From contig NZ_CP097263.1 in assembly GCF_028622115.1 (NCBI RefSeq), positions 2,356,001-2,420,000 on the forward strand: a DNA stretch of 64,000 nt. Reading direction: 5' to 3'. The notes below the pieces were generated by a model that made no database searches, had not been told where the DNA came from, and saw nothing but the letters and a program-made list of their open reading frames with translations. The DNA comes from Kutzneria chonburiensis (GTDB lineage: Bacteria > Actinomycetota > Actinomycetes > Mycobacteriales > Pseudonocardiaceae). Shown here piece after piece: positions 8,405 through 16,752 of the stretch. Positions within the stretch are counted from its first letter, which is position 1, and each line of letters opens with the position of its first letter. The translations under genes were made by a program, and so were the position numbers.

Positions 8405-9474
8405 TCGACCGCGAGCAGCAGGTGCTGGACCGGATCGAACGCCAGCGGCGGCGGCCGGCCAAGGTGCGGGAAGAGCGGATCACGCTGTCGCACGGCGCCG
8501 GCGGCAAGGCCACCCACACCCTGATCGAGGCGGTGTTCCTGGCGGGGTTCGGCAATCCGCTGCTGGCGCCGCTGGAGGACTCCGCCCGGCTGCGGGTCGG
8601 CGACGCGCGGCTGGCGCTGACCACGGATTCCTATGTCGTGTCGCCGCTGTTCTTTCCCGGCGGGGACATCGGGGATCTGGCGGTCAACGGCACCGTGAAC
8701 GACCTGGCCGTGTCCGGGGCGACGCCGCTGTACCTGACCTGCGGGTTCATCCTGGAGGAGGGCTTTCCGATCGCCGACCTGACCCGGATCGTGGCCTCGA
8801 TGCGGGCCGCGGCCGACCGGGCCGGCGTCACGATCGTCACCGGCGACACCAAGGTCGTGCAGCGCGGCAAGGCCGACGGCTGCTTCATCAACACGGCCGG
8901 CATCGGCATCGTGGAAGGTACTTCCGACTTTGGTGTTTCGGCAGTTCAGCCCGGAGATGCGATCTTGGTTTCCGGGCCGGTCGGCGAGCACGGCGTGACC
9001 ATCATGCTGGCTCGCGGCGAGCTCGACATCGAAGCCGACCTGGTCTCCGACACCGCCCCGTTGAACGGGCTGATCGCCGAGCTGCTGGCGGCGTGCGGCG
9101 GTGTGCACGCGATGCGGGACGCCACACGCGGCGGGGTCGCGACGATCCTCAACGAGATCGCCGTCGACGCGCAGGTGTCGGTGGTGGTCGACGAGAACGC
9201 CATCCCGGTGCGGGCCGAGGTTCGCGGCGCCTCAGAGCTGCTGGGCATCGATCCGCTGTACGTGGCGTGCGAGGGCCGGTTCGTCGCGGCCGTCGCCGGT
9301 GACCAGGCTTCTTCCGCGCTGGCGGCGCTGCGGCGGCACCCGTTGGGCGCGGAGGCGGCGATCATCGGGCGGGTCTCGGCCGAGCAGCCGGGCATGGTGC
9401 TGCTCAACACGGCGTTCGGCGGGACCCGGATCGTGGACATGCTCGTCGGCGATCCCCTGCCCCGGATCTGCTGA
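8401..9474 (+). CDS. hypE: Carbamoyl-dehydratase HypE
   Basis: 357 residues from ATG 8401. AIR-synthase/PurM-type ATP-binding fold: LSHGAGGKATHTLIE, ALTTDSYVVSPLFFPGGDIG and RDATRGGVATILNEIA. The terminus is PRIC, the flexible tail with the terminal Cys that receives a carbamoyl group from HypF and is dehydrated to thiocyanate, the source of CN ligands. The intact Cys shows the frame is undamaged. One base separates it from hypA. Confidence 0.97.
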   Translation: MIDREQQVLDRIERQRRRPAKVREERITLSHGAGGKATHTLIEAVFLAGFGNPLLAPLEDSARLRVGDARLALTTDSYVVSPLFFPGGDIGDLAVNGTVNDLAVSGATPLYLTCGFILEEGFPIADLTRIVASMRAAADRAGVTIVTGDTKVVQRGKADGCFINTAGIGIVEGTSDFGVSAVQPGDAILVSGPVGEHGVTIMLARGELDIEADLVSDTAPLNGLIAELLAACGGVHAMRDATRGGVATILNEIAVDAQVSVVVDENAIPVRAEVRGASELLGIDPLYVACEGRFVAAVAGDQASSALAALRRHPLGAEAAIIGRVSAEQPGMVLLNTAFGGTRIVDMLVGDPLPRIC

Positions 9475-9475
9475 C

Positions 9476-9829
9476 ATGCACGAGCTGTCGCTGACCCAGG
9501 GCGTCGTCGAGGCGATCACCGCGCGCCTGGGCTCGCGCCGGGTGGTGATGGTGCGGCTGGAGATCGGCAAGTTGTCCGGGGTCGTGGTCGACTCCGTGCG
9601 GTTCTGCTTCGACCTGGTCGTGGCCGGGACGTCGGTGGCCGGCGCGCGGCTGGAGATCGTGGAGCCCGGCGGGCGGGCGCGCTGCCGGGACTGTGCCGTG
9701 GAGTTCGCCACCGACGACCCGATCCTGTTGTGCCCGTGCGGGTCCAGCGACGTCGAGGTGCTCGTCGGTACCGAGTTGTTGATCAAAGCTGTGGAGGTGG
9801 AGCCCGATGTGCGCGACGTGCGGGTGTGA
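9476..9829 (+). CDS. hypA: Hydrogenase nickel chaperone HypA
   Basis: 117 residues beginning MHELSLTQGVV; His2 and Glu3 are the Ni-binding residues of the family. The zinc site is CRDC in the middle plus LCPCGSS towards the end. HypA passes nickel to the large subunit together with HypB. ATG lies one base after the hypE stop. The last 23 bases overlap hypB, in the same arrangement as endopeptidase/hypC. Confidence 0.95.
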   Translation: MHELSLTQGVVEAITARLGSRRVVMVRLEIGKLSGVVVDSVRFCFDLVVAGTSVAGARLEIVEPGGRARCRDCAVEFATDDPILLCPCGSSDVEVLVGTELLIKAVEVEPDVRDVRV

Positions 9830-10481
9830 GGACCACTCCCACGGCACGGTGATCAACCTGGAGGAGCGGCTGCTGGCCCGCAACGACCACCTGGCCGCCC
9901 ACGTGCGGGAGTGGCTGGCCGGCATCGACGTGCGGGCCTACAACCTGATGAGCTCCCCCGGTTCCGGCAAGACCACGCTGCTGGAGCGGACCGTGCGGGA
10001 GCTGGGCGTGCCGTGCTCGGTGATCGAGGGCGACCAGGAGACCGCGTTCGACGCCGACCGGATCCGGGCCACTGGTGTGCCGGCGGTGCAGGTCAACACC
10101 GGGGCCGGGTGTCACCTGGACGCGGTGATGGTCCGCAAGGCGCTGGCCGAGCTCGACCCGGTGGCCGGGTCGGTGGTGTTCGTGGAGAACGTCGGCAACC
10201 TGGTCTGCCCGGCGCTGTTCGACCTGGGCGAGACCGGGCGGGTGGTGATCCTTTCGGTGACCGAGGGCGAGGACAAGCCGCTGAAGTACCCGCATCTGGT
10301 GCGTACCGGCGATGTCGTGTTGCTGAACAAGGTGGATCTGCTGCCGTACCTGGACTTCTCGGTCGACCGCTTCCTGCGCTGCCTGCGCCAGGTCAATCCG
10401 CACGCCCCGGTGTTCCAGGTGTCGGCTCGGACCGGGGACGGCTTGGCCGACTGGTACGACTGGCTGTCACTGCTCCCGTGA
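9807..10481 (+). CDS. hypB: Hydrogenase nickel-insertion GTPase HypB
   Basis: 224 residues. N-terminus MCATCGC carries Cys nickel ligands and is followed by only a short HSHG rather than a His-rich storage stretch. The SIMIBI GTPase motifs are SSPGSGKTTL (P-loop), EGDQETAFDADR and NKVDLLPY. It is the last hyp gene on the plus strand. Its 3' end overlaps the convergent membrane-protein gene by 89 bases, so the operon must terminate inside or beyond that gene. Confidence 0.96.
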   Translation: MCATCGCEDHSHGTVINLEERLLARNDHLAAHVREWLAGIDVRAYNLMSSPGSGKTTLLERTVRELGVPCSVIEGDQETAFDADRIRATGVPAVQVNTGAGCHLDAVMVRKALAELDPVAGSVVFVENVGNLVCPALFDLGETGRVVILSVTEGEDKPLKYPHLVRTGDVVLLNKVDLLPYLDFSVDRFLRCLRQVNPHAPVFQVSARTGDGLADWYDWLSLLP

Positions 10482-11019
10482 ACAGGAACAGGGCGAGGGC
10501 CACGGCGGCGATGGTGAGCAGGACGTGGCCGTCGGCGGCGTTGCTGGACAGCGTGGTGTCGGCGGTGCCGGTCGGGTCGTAGCGGATCTCGACCTGCTGG
10601 CCGACCGTGAGGTCGTCGCTGCCGCTGGTGTAGTCGGTGGGGTGGCCGCCGTCGCAGTTCAGCGCGTAGTGCTCGGCCGGGGCGTAGCCGATGGAGGTTT
10701 CGGTGACGCCGGTGACCGTGCACGTGACGTCGTGGCCGCGTTCGTGCAGGACCAGCTCGTCGAGGCCGGCCACGCCCGTGCCGAACAGGGCAATGCCGGC
10801 GACGATGGCCAGGGCGATGCTGATGGCGAAGCCGGATGCGGCGGTGAAGACGATGAACGCGAAGCCGGTCAGCAGGACCGCGAGGATGATCGCGATGCCC
10901 AGCACCGCCCTGACCAGTTCGGGCGGGCCGTCGACCAGGTTCCACGCGTAGGCCAGCACCAGGCCCGCGTAGAGGACGGGCAGGCCCAGGCCGAGCAGGA
11001 TCCGCCACATCCGCCGCAT
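10393..11019 (-). CDS. Four-helix membrane protein, DUF3592-like
   Basis: 208 residues from ATG 11019. Begins MRRMWRILLGLGLPVLYAGL (helix 1), two more helices follow at about residues 35-80, then a soluble segment with HDVTCTVTGV, HYALNCDGGH and DLTVGQQVEIRYDPTG, a pattern seen in DUF3592-like proteins. A fourth helix (TIAAVALALFLFTGA) precedes a polar Arg/Ser/Pro tail. That tail is what overlaps hypB by 89 bases on the opposite strand. Unrelated in appearance to hydrogenase maturation; function unknown. Confidence 0.75.
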   Translation of the reverse strand: MRRMWRILLGLGLPVLYAGLVLAYAWNLVDGPPELVRAVLGIAIILAVLLTGFAFIVFTAASGFAISIALAIVAGIALFGTGVAGLDELVLHERGHDVTCTVTGVTETSIGYAPAEHYALNCDGGHPTDYTSGSDDLTVGQQVEIRYDPTGTADTTLSSNAADGHVLLTIAAVALALFLFTGAVTASRTSRPSRPRSEPTPGTPGRAD

Positions 11020-11082
11020 CGGTCGAGGATGGCACCGCAAAACCGGGTGCGGTGGGGTTCGCCGGTGATGTTGCATGATCGG

Positions 11083-11679
11083 ATGAGCCCCTTGGACTTG
11101 TTGCGGGACGCGGTGGCGCGAACCGGCGCAGTGACCCTTGACCGCCCGGCCACCGGTCTGGGCCATGACGACGCCGACGACGTGGCCGGCACCATCGCCA
11201 CCGACAGCGCGGTCGGCTTCGACCCGTTCCCGCTGCTGCGGGCCGTGCATGCCGCCGGGGCGCGGGTCGTGGTGATCGGGCAGGTCGCCGGCATCCTGCA
11301 CGGCTCTGTCGAGCTGACCGGGGACCTCGACCTGTTGTGGGACGGCTCCCCCGCTCAGGCGCCGGCTCTGGTTGCCGCGTTCTCGTCGGTCGGCGCTTCG
11401 GTGGTCGACGACGATCTGCGGCCCGTCGCGTTGGCTCCGGCGGCGTTCGCACTGCCCAAGGTCCAGTTCTCGTCAGTGTCCGCCAGTGGTGATCTCTGCA
11501 CGCCGGCGCTGCCGTGGGGGTCGCTGGACGTGGGCTCGTTCCTCGAACGGGCCCTGTCTGTGTCCGATGTGGACGGTCTGGTGGTGCACTACCTGCGCCG
11601 CGACGACCTCGTGCTCATGCGTCGTGCGGTCGGTCGTCCCAAGGACATCCGCCGGGCCGAGGAGCTCGAACGCCGGTGA
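11083..11679 (+). CDS. Nucleotidyltransferase-like protein
   Basis: 198 residues from ATG 11083; an in-frame ATG at 11068 is an alternative. The core VVIGQVAGILHGSVELTGDLDLLWDG resembles the GG..LHG....T.DLDL strand-loop of MNT/AbiEii-type nucleotidyltransferase folds, with the two acidic metal ligands DLD. The C-terminus VHYLRRDDLVLMRRAVGRPKDI also fits that group. Substrate unknown. It forms a tight plus-strand trio with the next two genes (4-base overlap, then 13-base gap). No partner toxin/antitoxin gene was recognised. Confidence 0.7.
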   Translation: MSPLDLLRDAVARTGAVTLDRPATGLGHDDADDVAGTIATDSAVGFDPFPLLRAVHAAGARVVVIGQVAGILHGSVELTGDLDLLWDGSPAQAPALVAAFSSVGASVVDDDLRPVALAPAAFALPKVQFSSVSASGDLCTPALPWGSLDVGSFLERALSVSDVDGLVVHYLRRDDLVLMRRAVGRPKDIRRAEELERR

Positions 11680-12092
11680 GCGCCTTGGTGCTGCACCTGG
11701 CGGCCGTTGAGGCGTTGGTCGCCCGACCGTTTCCCGCCGCGCCGCGGGTTGTCGGCGGCGACTCCAGCGGTCCGTCGCACCATCTGGTCGTGCTTCGGGC
11801 CAGCCGGGACTCGCCGCAGGCGGCCGCCCGCCGGGCGTTTCAGGCCGAGCTCGACTCGTTGGCCACCCTTCTGACTGCCCGATGGGGCTCATCTGCCGCG
11901 GTGTCGCTCGCCCCTTGTCTTGAGGCCGACGGGCCGGTCGCCGAGCCGTTCGAAACCCTGTGCAACCTGGCCGGCAGCATGCACGTGTGGCGTCCGCCGG
12001 GGTCCGGTCGGTGGGTGGGGTTGGCCCTTGGGCAGGGGGATCGGGAGCTGCCGTTGGAGCTACTGGCCGCCGTCGGCGTGGACGATCTCTGA
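11676..12092 (+). CDS. Unknown protein, middle of a three-gene set
   Basis: 138 residues from GTG 11676, overlapping the previous stop (GTGA). Ala/Leu-rich soluble protein with no signal or membrane segment; SGPSHHLVVLRASRDSP and MHVWRPPGSGRWVGLAL stand out. I do not recognise the family. A longer frame starting at 11514 runs over the upstream gene and is not used. Context is only the coupling to the nucleotidyltransferase-like gene. Confidence 0.6.
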   Translation: MSALVLHLAAVEALVARPFPAAPRVVGGDSSGPSHHLVVLRASRDSPQAAARRAFQAELDSLATLLTARWGSSAAVSLAPCLEADGPVAEPFETLCNLAGSMHVWRPPGSGRWVGLALGQGDRELPLELLAAVGVDDL

Positions 12093-12105
12093 CAGACTGC
12101 TCGTC

Positions 12106-12861
12106 GTGGCCGTGCCGGTAGAACAGTGGATCGCCGTTCGACGGCTGCTCGACCAGTCCCGCGGGGCGCTGTCGTTGCTGGCCGCCCAGCGTTATCCCGC
12201 GTCACGGCTGGTGCCGGGCTCGCCTTTCCTGGCGTTGTCCGTGCCGTCCTCGCCTGTGCCGGCCGCCGATCTGCGCTTGTCATGGGCCGCTTCCCCGCCG
12301 TTCTCCGTGCCCGCCCCGGATTTCCTGCCTTTCGGCTTCGTGACCTACAGCGCCGCCATCGCGTCCGTCGAGCCTGTGGAAAACCGCTCCTGCTACCGGC
12401 TGTTGACCGTCGCCGGCCCGCAGTTGACCTTCGGACCAGGCAGTCTGTTCGACCGGCTCGACACCGCCGAGGCCCTGGCCCACGAGTTCTGCGGCGGCGG
12501 CACCGCTTTCCGGGACCGCCTCGGCGATCCTTTCGACCTGTGTGGCCGGTCGGTCATCCCGGACGTGCAGACCCTGCTCGTGAGCCGAGACGGCTACTTC
12601 GCCCCTCCCACCGGCCAGTTACCGCCCGCCGGCGCCGACCTGCCGCACCTGTTCGACGGTAGTTCTTTCTACCTCGGCGTCGGCCTCGACCCGTTGCCCC
12701 TCTCCGCCAGCATCCTCACCGTCTCCGTCGTCGACTCCCTGCCCGACGCCGCGCCGTTCACCCCCGACGCCGTCTCGCGCTTCCTGCGCTCCGAGCCCGT
12801 CACCCCCGCCGGCGCCGCCGTTCTCGCCCTCGCCCTCCGCCACGCCGCCCTCCTACTCTGA
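12106..12861 (+). CDS. Unknown protein, end of a three-gene set
   Basis: 251 residues from GTG 12106 (GTG 12112 is also possible). Pro/Ser-rich soluble protein with a run of hydrophobic strands, for example FGFVTYSAAIASVEPVENRS and YFAPPTGQLPPAG, and an Ala/Leu-rich end RHAALLL. No motif recognised. Lies 13 bases after its neighbour and ends 30 bases before a convergent Cys-rich gene. Codon use is strongly GC3, which supports it being coding. Confidence 0.6.
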   Translation: MAVPVEQWIAVRRLLDQSRGALSLLAAQRYPASRLVPGSPFLALSVPSSPVPAADLRLSWAASPPFSVPAPDFLPFGFVTYSAAIASVEPVENRSCYRLLTVAGPQLTFGPGSLFDRLDTAEALAHEFCGGGTAFRDRLGDPFDLCGRSVIPDVQTLLVSRDGYFAPPTGQLPPAGADLPHLFDGSSFYLGVGLDPLPLSASILTVSVVDSLPDAAPFTPDAVSRFLRSEPVTPAGAAVLALALRHAALLL

Positions 12862-12891
12862 TCAACGCCGGGATGGCATCGAGGGCCTGCA

Positions 12892-13494
12892 TCACCGTCC
12901 GTAATAGGGTGGATACATATCACATCGGATCGGACCCCAGCCCATGCAGACGGAATACGCACTTGAGCATTCACACTGGCAACGCTGATCGCGCGGATCG
13001 CAGCCATAACGCAGGCAGGTCGCCAACGCGATTGCGCAACCCGGGTCCGGCCATGCACCCGTGCCGGCCAAACCAGTGCTAATGTTTGGTGGAGCCTGAA
13101 TTCTCGCCGTCCCCAAGTTGCTCGAATCGCTTGCCATGAACCGCACCGAGGGCGGCGCATACGGCATCCCACCACTGACGGCGGACACTCCCCGCTCATT
13201 CGCGCGATCGGTCAACTGTCGCAGAATGTCCGCCACCACCGGTTCGGCGAATTCCACCTCGACGACAACAAGTTGCTTGCCGCAGCAGACATGCGTGTCC
13301 CCGGTCTCCGTTATTCGCATGACACTACTCTTGGGCAACACCAGTGAATCGACACAGTGACATCCCGGGGTTACCGAATATGGCGTGACCTTGACATGAT
13401 CCAAATCGTCTGGAATCGATTCGATGGTAACCCTCGATGATTGAGTGGCTTGTTCCTGTCGGAGAAGCAAGTCATCCAACGAAATCTCGCCCAT
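12892..13494 (-). CDS. Cys-rich protein of unknown function, lower GC
   Basis: 200 residues from ATG 13494 with GGAGGA 5-10 bases upstream. The N-terminal part (MGEISLDDLLLRQEQATQSS) is acidic and leader-like without a hydrophobic core. The middle holds TPGCHCVDSLVLPKSS and ETGDTHVCCGKQLVVVEVEF. The last 55 residues hold eight Cys in short spacing (ATCLRYGC, QRCQCECSSAYSVC, IRCDMYPPYYGR). The base composition and codon use are visibly less GC-rich than all neighbours, which suggests transfer. Possibilities include a metal-binding protein or a modified peptide precursor; neither is demonstrated, and no modification enzyme lies beside it. Confidence 0.65.
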   Translation of the reverse strand: MGEISLDDLLLRQEQATQSSRVTIESIPDDLDHVKVTPYSVTPGCHCVDSLVLPKSSVMRITETGDTHVCCGKQLVVVEVEFAEPVVADILRQLTDRANERGVSAVSGGMPYAPPSVRFMASDSSNLGTARIQAPPNISTGLAGTGAWPDPGCAIALATCLRYGCDPRDQRCQCECSSAYSVCMGWGPIRCDMYPPYYGR

Positions 13495-13722
13495 ATCGTC
13501 CTCCGATGTCTCGGGATCACGATAGCCCTAACTTGGATCTTTGCATGTGATTATGACACACCCTGTACAGGTCCGGATTGGGGTTCGGGCGCGTGCCGTG
13601 GGACAGGAAGGCCGCGACGTCCTGGGCTCGGCCGATCTATATATTCGCCACGCCTGCCACGATCCAGACGCTCTGAAAGAACCGGACTGCCTTCGACAAC
13701 GGCTTGGCGGCCCTGGAGGCGG
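13495..13722. other. Intergenic, lower GC, between Cys-rich gene and hypF end
   Basis: About 230 bases of mixed composition. The first 80 bases must contain the promoter of the Cys-rich gene (AT-rich stretch around 13528-13560). The remainder, downstream of hypF, has short protein-like reading stretches interrupted by stops and no convincing gene or terminator. Confidence 0.4.
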
Positions 13723-15897
13723 TCAGCGACAGGCACTGATGGCGGCCTGGCCAAGGCTGATGCCGCCGTCGTTCGTGGGCACACGCCGATGGGTGAGCAC
13801 CCGGAAGCCGTTGTCGGCCAACAGGTTCACCGCCCGGGTGTGGAGCAGCACGTTCTGGAAGACCCCGCCCGACAACGCCACGGTGCTCAACCCGCTGCGA
13901 TCACGGGCCTGCTGACAGCCGTCGAGGATGGCGGCGGCGACGCCGTTGTGGAAGCGGGCGGCCATCACGGGGCGGGGTGTGCCGCGGTCGTCGAGGATGG
14001 CCCGCAGCAGGTCAACGCCTTGCACGATCAGCTCATCGATGCGGACCGGGTAGGCATCAGTGATGGTGGGATCGGCAAGCTGTTCGAGCTCGACGGCGGC
14101 CTGACCCTCGTAGTTGATCTCGTCGCGGACGCCGAGCAGCGCGGCGGCGGCGTCGAACAGGCGACCGGCGCTGGAGGTGAGCGGCGAGTTGATTCCCTTG
14201 CGTGCCATGGATACCACGGTTTCCCAGTCCGGATGCCAGCCGCGGATCTCGGTGCCCAGGTAAGCAGCGGCCATGCGCCACGGCTGACGGATCGCGGCGG
14301 CGCCACCGGGCATGGGCACGGCGGCCAGATGCCCGATCCGCTCAAAGTCGTCGAGGGAGGCGAGTAGAAACTCGCCGCCCCAGATGGTGCCGTCGGGGCC
14401 GTAGCCGGTGCCGTCGAAGGCCACCCCGATCACCGGCCCGGCCTCACGGTTGTCGGCCAGGCACGAGGCGATGTGCGCATGGTGGTGCTGCACGCCGACG
14501 AGCTCCACCCCGTCCAGCCCGAGCGCGTACTTGGTGGACAGGTAGTCGGGATGCAGGTCGTGGGCCACCACCCGCGGCGTGATCTCGAACAGGCGGGAGA
14601 AGTGTTCGATGCCCTCGGTGAACGACCGGTAGGTCTCCAGGTTCTCCAGGTCGCCGATGTGGTGGGAGACGAAGGCGTGGTCGTCCTTGGCCAGGCAGAA
14701 CGTGTTCTTCAGCTCCGCGCCGCAGGCCAGCACCGGCTGACGGCAGCGGCGGGCCAGCGGCACCGGCTCCGGCGCGTAGCCACGGGAGCGGCGCAGCAGC
14801 GCGCCGGCTCGGACGACGGAGTCGTCGGCGCGGATGTGGATGGGCCGATTGTGGTCGAGCACCGCGTCGGCGATGCCGGCCAGTGGCGTCGGGTCGCGGT
14901 AGGCGATCGGCTCTTCGGACAGGTTGCCGCTGGTCAGCACCATCGGTTCGGCCAGGTCACGGAGCAGCAGGTGATGCAGCGGCGTGTACGGCAGCATCAG
15001 CCCCAGATGCCGGTTCCCTGGTGCCACCGCCTGGGCCACTGGGGCATCGGCCAGCCGCGGCATGAGCACGATCGGCCGCCGATGGCTCGTCAGGTCGCGG
15101 AGCGACTGCTCGTCGACCGCACACAGCTCCCGGGCCTGCTCCACGTCCGTACACATGACGGCGAACGGCTTGTCCTCACGGTGCTTTCGGGCCCGCAGCT
15201 CAGCCGCCGCCGTCGGATGGGATGCCACGACCGCCAGGTGGTAGCCGCCGAGGCCCTTGATCGCGAGCACCTCCCCGCGCCGCAGCCGCCGAACCGCCTC
15301 GGCGATGGGGTCCGAGGCCTCGCCCAGCGTCAGACTCGGGCCACAGTCGGGGCAGCAGGTGGGTTGGGCGTGGAACCGGCGGTCGCGGGGATCGTCGTAC
15401 TCCGCCCGGCACGGCCCGCACATCGGAAAGCCGGCCATCGTCGTCAGCGGCCGGTCGTAGGGGACGTCGCGGACGATGGTGAAGCGGGGGCCGCAGTTGG
15501 TGCAGTTGACGAACGGGTACCGGTAGCGGCGGTCGGCCGGGTCGAACAGCTCGCGCAGGCGGTCGTCACACGTCGCGGAGTCGGCCGACACGAGGGTGTT
15601 GCGGACACCGTGGGCGTCGCTGAGGGCGATCTCGAAGCCGGACAGCCCCCGCGGCGGCGACTCGCTCACGCGGACGCGCTCGATGCGGGCCAGCGGCGGC
15701 GCGTCACGCTCCAGCAGCGTCAGGAATTCGCCCACATCGGCCGGCGCGCCTTCGACTTCCACGAAGACGCCGGCGACGTCGTTGCCGACCCGCCCGGCCA
15801 GCCGCAGGCGGGTGGCCAGGGCGTGCACGTAGGGCCGGAAGCCGACGCCCTGCACGACCCCGTCGACCCGAACGTCCCGGTGGATACGCCGGTCCAC
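13723..15897 (-). CDS. hypF: Carbamoyltransferase HypF
   Basis: 724 residues from GTG 15897; a longer frame to 16188 overlaps tdk and is rejected. Domains in order: acylphosphatase (VQGVGFRPYVHALA, residues 10-95), two zinc fingers (VNCTNCGPRF, FPMCGPCRAEY, TCCPDCGPSL), YrdC-like domain (LRRGEVLAIKGLGGYHLA and SHRRPIVL) and the Kae1-like transferase domain (VAHDLHPDYLSTKYA, VQHHHAHIASCLADN, ALSGGVFQNVLL). It makes carbamoyl adenylate from carbamoyl phosphate and charges the HypE Cys. It completes the hyp set, set apart from hypCDEAB by about 3.2 kb and on the other strand. It is divergent from tdk with a 34-base gap. Confidence 0.97.
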   Translation of the reverse strand: MDRRIHRDVRVDGVVQGVGFRPYVHALATRLRLAGRVGNDVAGVFVEVEGAPADVGEFLTLLERDAPPLARIERVRVSESPPRGLSGFEIALSDAHGVRNTLVSADSATCDDRLRELFDPADRRYRYPFVNCTNCGPRFTIVRDVPYDRPLTTMAGFPMCGPCRAEYDDPRDRRFHAQPTCCPDCGPSLTLGEASDPIAEAVRRLRRGEVLAIKGLGGYHLAVVASHPTAAAELRARKHREDKPFAVMCTDVEQARELCAVDEQSLRDLTSHRRPIVLMPRLADAPVAQAVAPGNRHLGLMLPYTPLHHLLLRDLAEPMVLTSGNLSEEPIAYRDPTPLAGIADAVLDHNRPIHIRADDSVVRAGALLRRSRGYAPEPVPLARRCRQPVLACGAELKNTFCLAKDDHAFVSHHIGDLENLETYRSFTEGIEHFSRLFEITPRVVAHDLHPDYLSTKYALGLDGVELVGVQHHHAHIASCLADNREAGPVIGVAFDGTGYGPDGTIWGGEFLLASLDDFERIGHLAAVPMPGGAAAIRQPWRMAAAYLGTEIRGWHPDWETVVSMARKGINSPLTSSAGRLFDAAAALLGVRDEINYEGQAAVELEQLADPTITDAYPVRIDELIVQGVDLLRAILDDRGTPRPVMAARFHNGVAAAILDGCQQARDRSGLSTVALSGGVFQNVLLHTRAVNLLADNGFRVLTHRRVPTNDGGISLGQAAISACR

Positions 15898-15917
15898 GGG
15901 GCCAGTGTCGCACCCGT

Positions 15918-15934
15918 TAGGGTCACCCGCCGTG
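15918..15934 (+). promoter_or_regulatory. Probable leaderless promoter of tdk
   Basis: TAGGGT at 15918-15923 fits the actinobacterial TANNNT -10 box and lies 8 bases before GTG 15932, so the transcript should begin at or within a base or two of the start codon. This supports GTG 15932 over GTG 15905. Confidence 0.55.
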
Positions 15935-16645
15935 AGCGAACCCGGATCGATCATCGACGCCACCGACGCGCTGTCCTCGGTGCCCGCGGCGGGTGCGCGC
16001 CGCTGCGCACCGCAGACCGGCCGGATCCGCTGGTATTTCGGGCCGATGGACTGCGGGAAGTCCACGCTGGCCCTGCAGATCGACCACAACCAGGCCCGCC
16101 AGGGCCGCCACGGCCTGGTGCTGGTCCGCCACGACCGCTCGGGCCGGCCGCAGATCTCCAGCCGGATCGGCATCAGCCGGCAGGCCACCGAGGTCGCCGA
16201 CGGCGACGACCTGCGCCGGCTGGTCCGGTCGCGGTGGGCCGAGGGGCAGCGGGTGGACTACCTCGTGGTCGACGAGGCCCAGTTCCTGTCCACCGAGCAG
16301 GTCGAGCAGCTGGCCGAGCTCGCCGACGACGCGCAGGTGGACGTGTACTGCTTCGGCATCGCCACCGACTTCCGCAGCCGCATGTTCCCCGGCGCGCGGC
16401 GGCTGTTCGAGCTGGCCGACGAGCTCAACCCGGTGCAGGTGGAGGTGTTGTGCTGGTGCGGTCTGCCGGGCCGGTTCAATGCCCGGGTCAGCGGCGGCCG
16501 GGTGCTGCGCGAGGGCGACACCGTGCTGGTGGCCGACACCGACCACGCCGACGAGGTCCGCTACCAGGTGCTGTGCCGCCGGCATTTCCGGCTCGGCGAG
16601 CTTGCCGCCGAGCCGGTGTCCCCCGCTCAGCTCAGCCTGACCTGA
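15932..16645 (+). CDS. tdk: Thymidine kinase (TK1-like)
   Basis: 237 residues from GTG 15932. The P-loop FGPMDCGKSTLAL, the Walker B VDYLVVDEAQFL and the zinc-binding VLCWCGLPGRFN plus VLCRRHFRLG identify a type II thymidine kinase, which phosphorylates thymidine in the salvage pathway. The first ~25 residues before RIRWYFGPMDCGKS are an N-terminal extension of low complexity. GTG 15905 would add nine residues. Not functionally linked to hypF, from which it diverges. Confidence 0.92.
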   Translation: MSEPGSIIDATDALSSVPAAGARRCAPQTGRIRWYFGPMDCGKSTLALQIDHNQARQGRHGLVLVRHDRSGRPQISSRIGISRQATEVADGDDLRRLVRSRWAEGQRVDYLVVDEAQFLSTEQVEQLAELADDAQVDVYCFGIATDFRSRMFPGARRLFELADELNPVQVEVLCWCGLPGRFNARVSGGRVLREGDTVLVADTDHADEVRYQVLCRRHFRLGELAAEPVSPAQLSLT

Positions 16646-16709
16646 GGGCGCGGCAGCGGGCCGGCCCCCAGGCTGGACGTGGCGAACCCGGCCCGGCCTG
16701 ACCACCTCC

Positions 16710-16752
16710 CGCGCATGTAAGACCTGAAACCGCGAAAGGGTCTTACAGCGCG
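16710..16752. repeat. Strong stem-loop downstream of tdk
   Basis: Arms TGTAAGACC (16716-16724) and GGTCTTACA (16739-16747) pair perfectly; after a single bulged A, CGCGC and GCGCG extend the stem by 5 pairs. The loop is 14 bases. There is no U-run after it. It could be the tdk terminator (actinobacterial terminators often lack a U-run), an RNA element or a binding site. Confidence 0.6.

Noticed and set aside
13580..13740. Protein-like stretch (KNRTAFDNGLAALEAVSD) after hypF
   Set aside because: Interrupted by a stop after 25 codons, no start and no recognised family; too weak to call a pseudogene.
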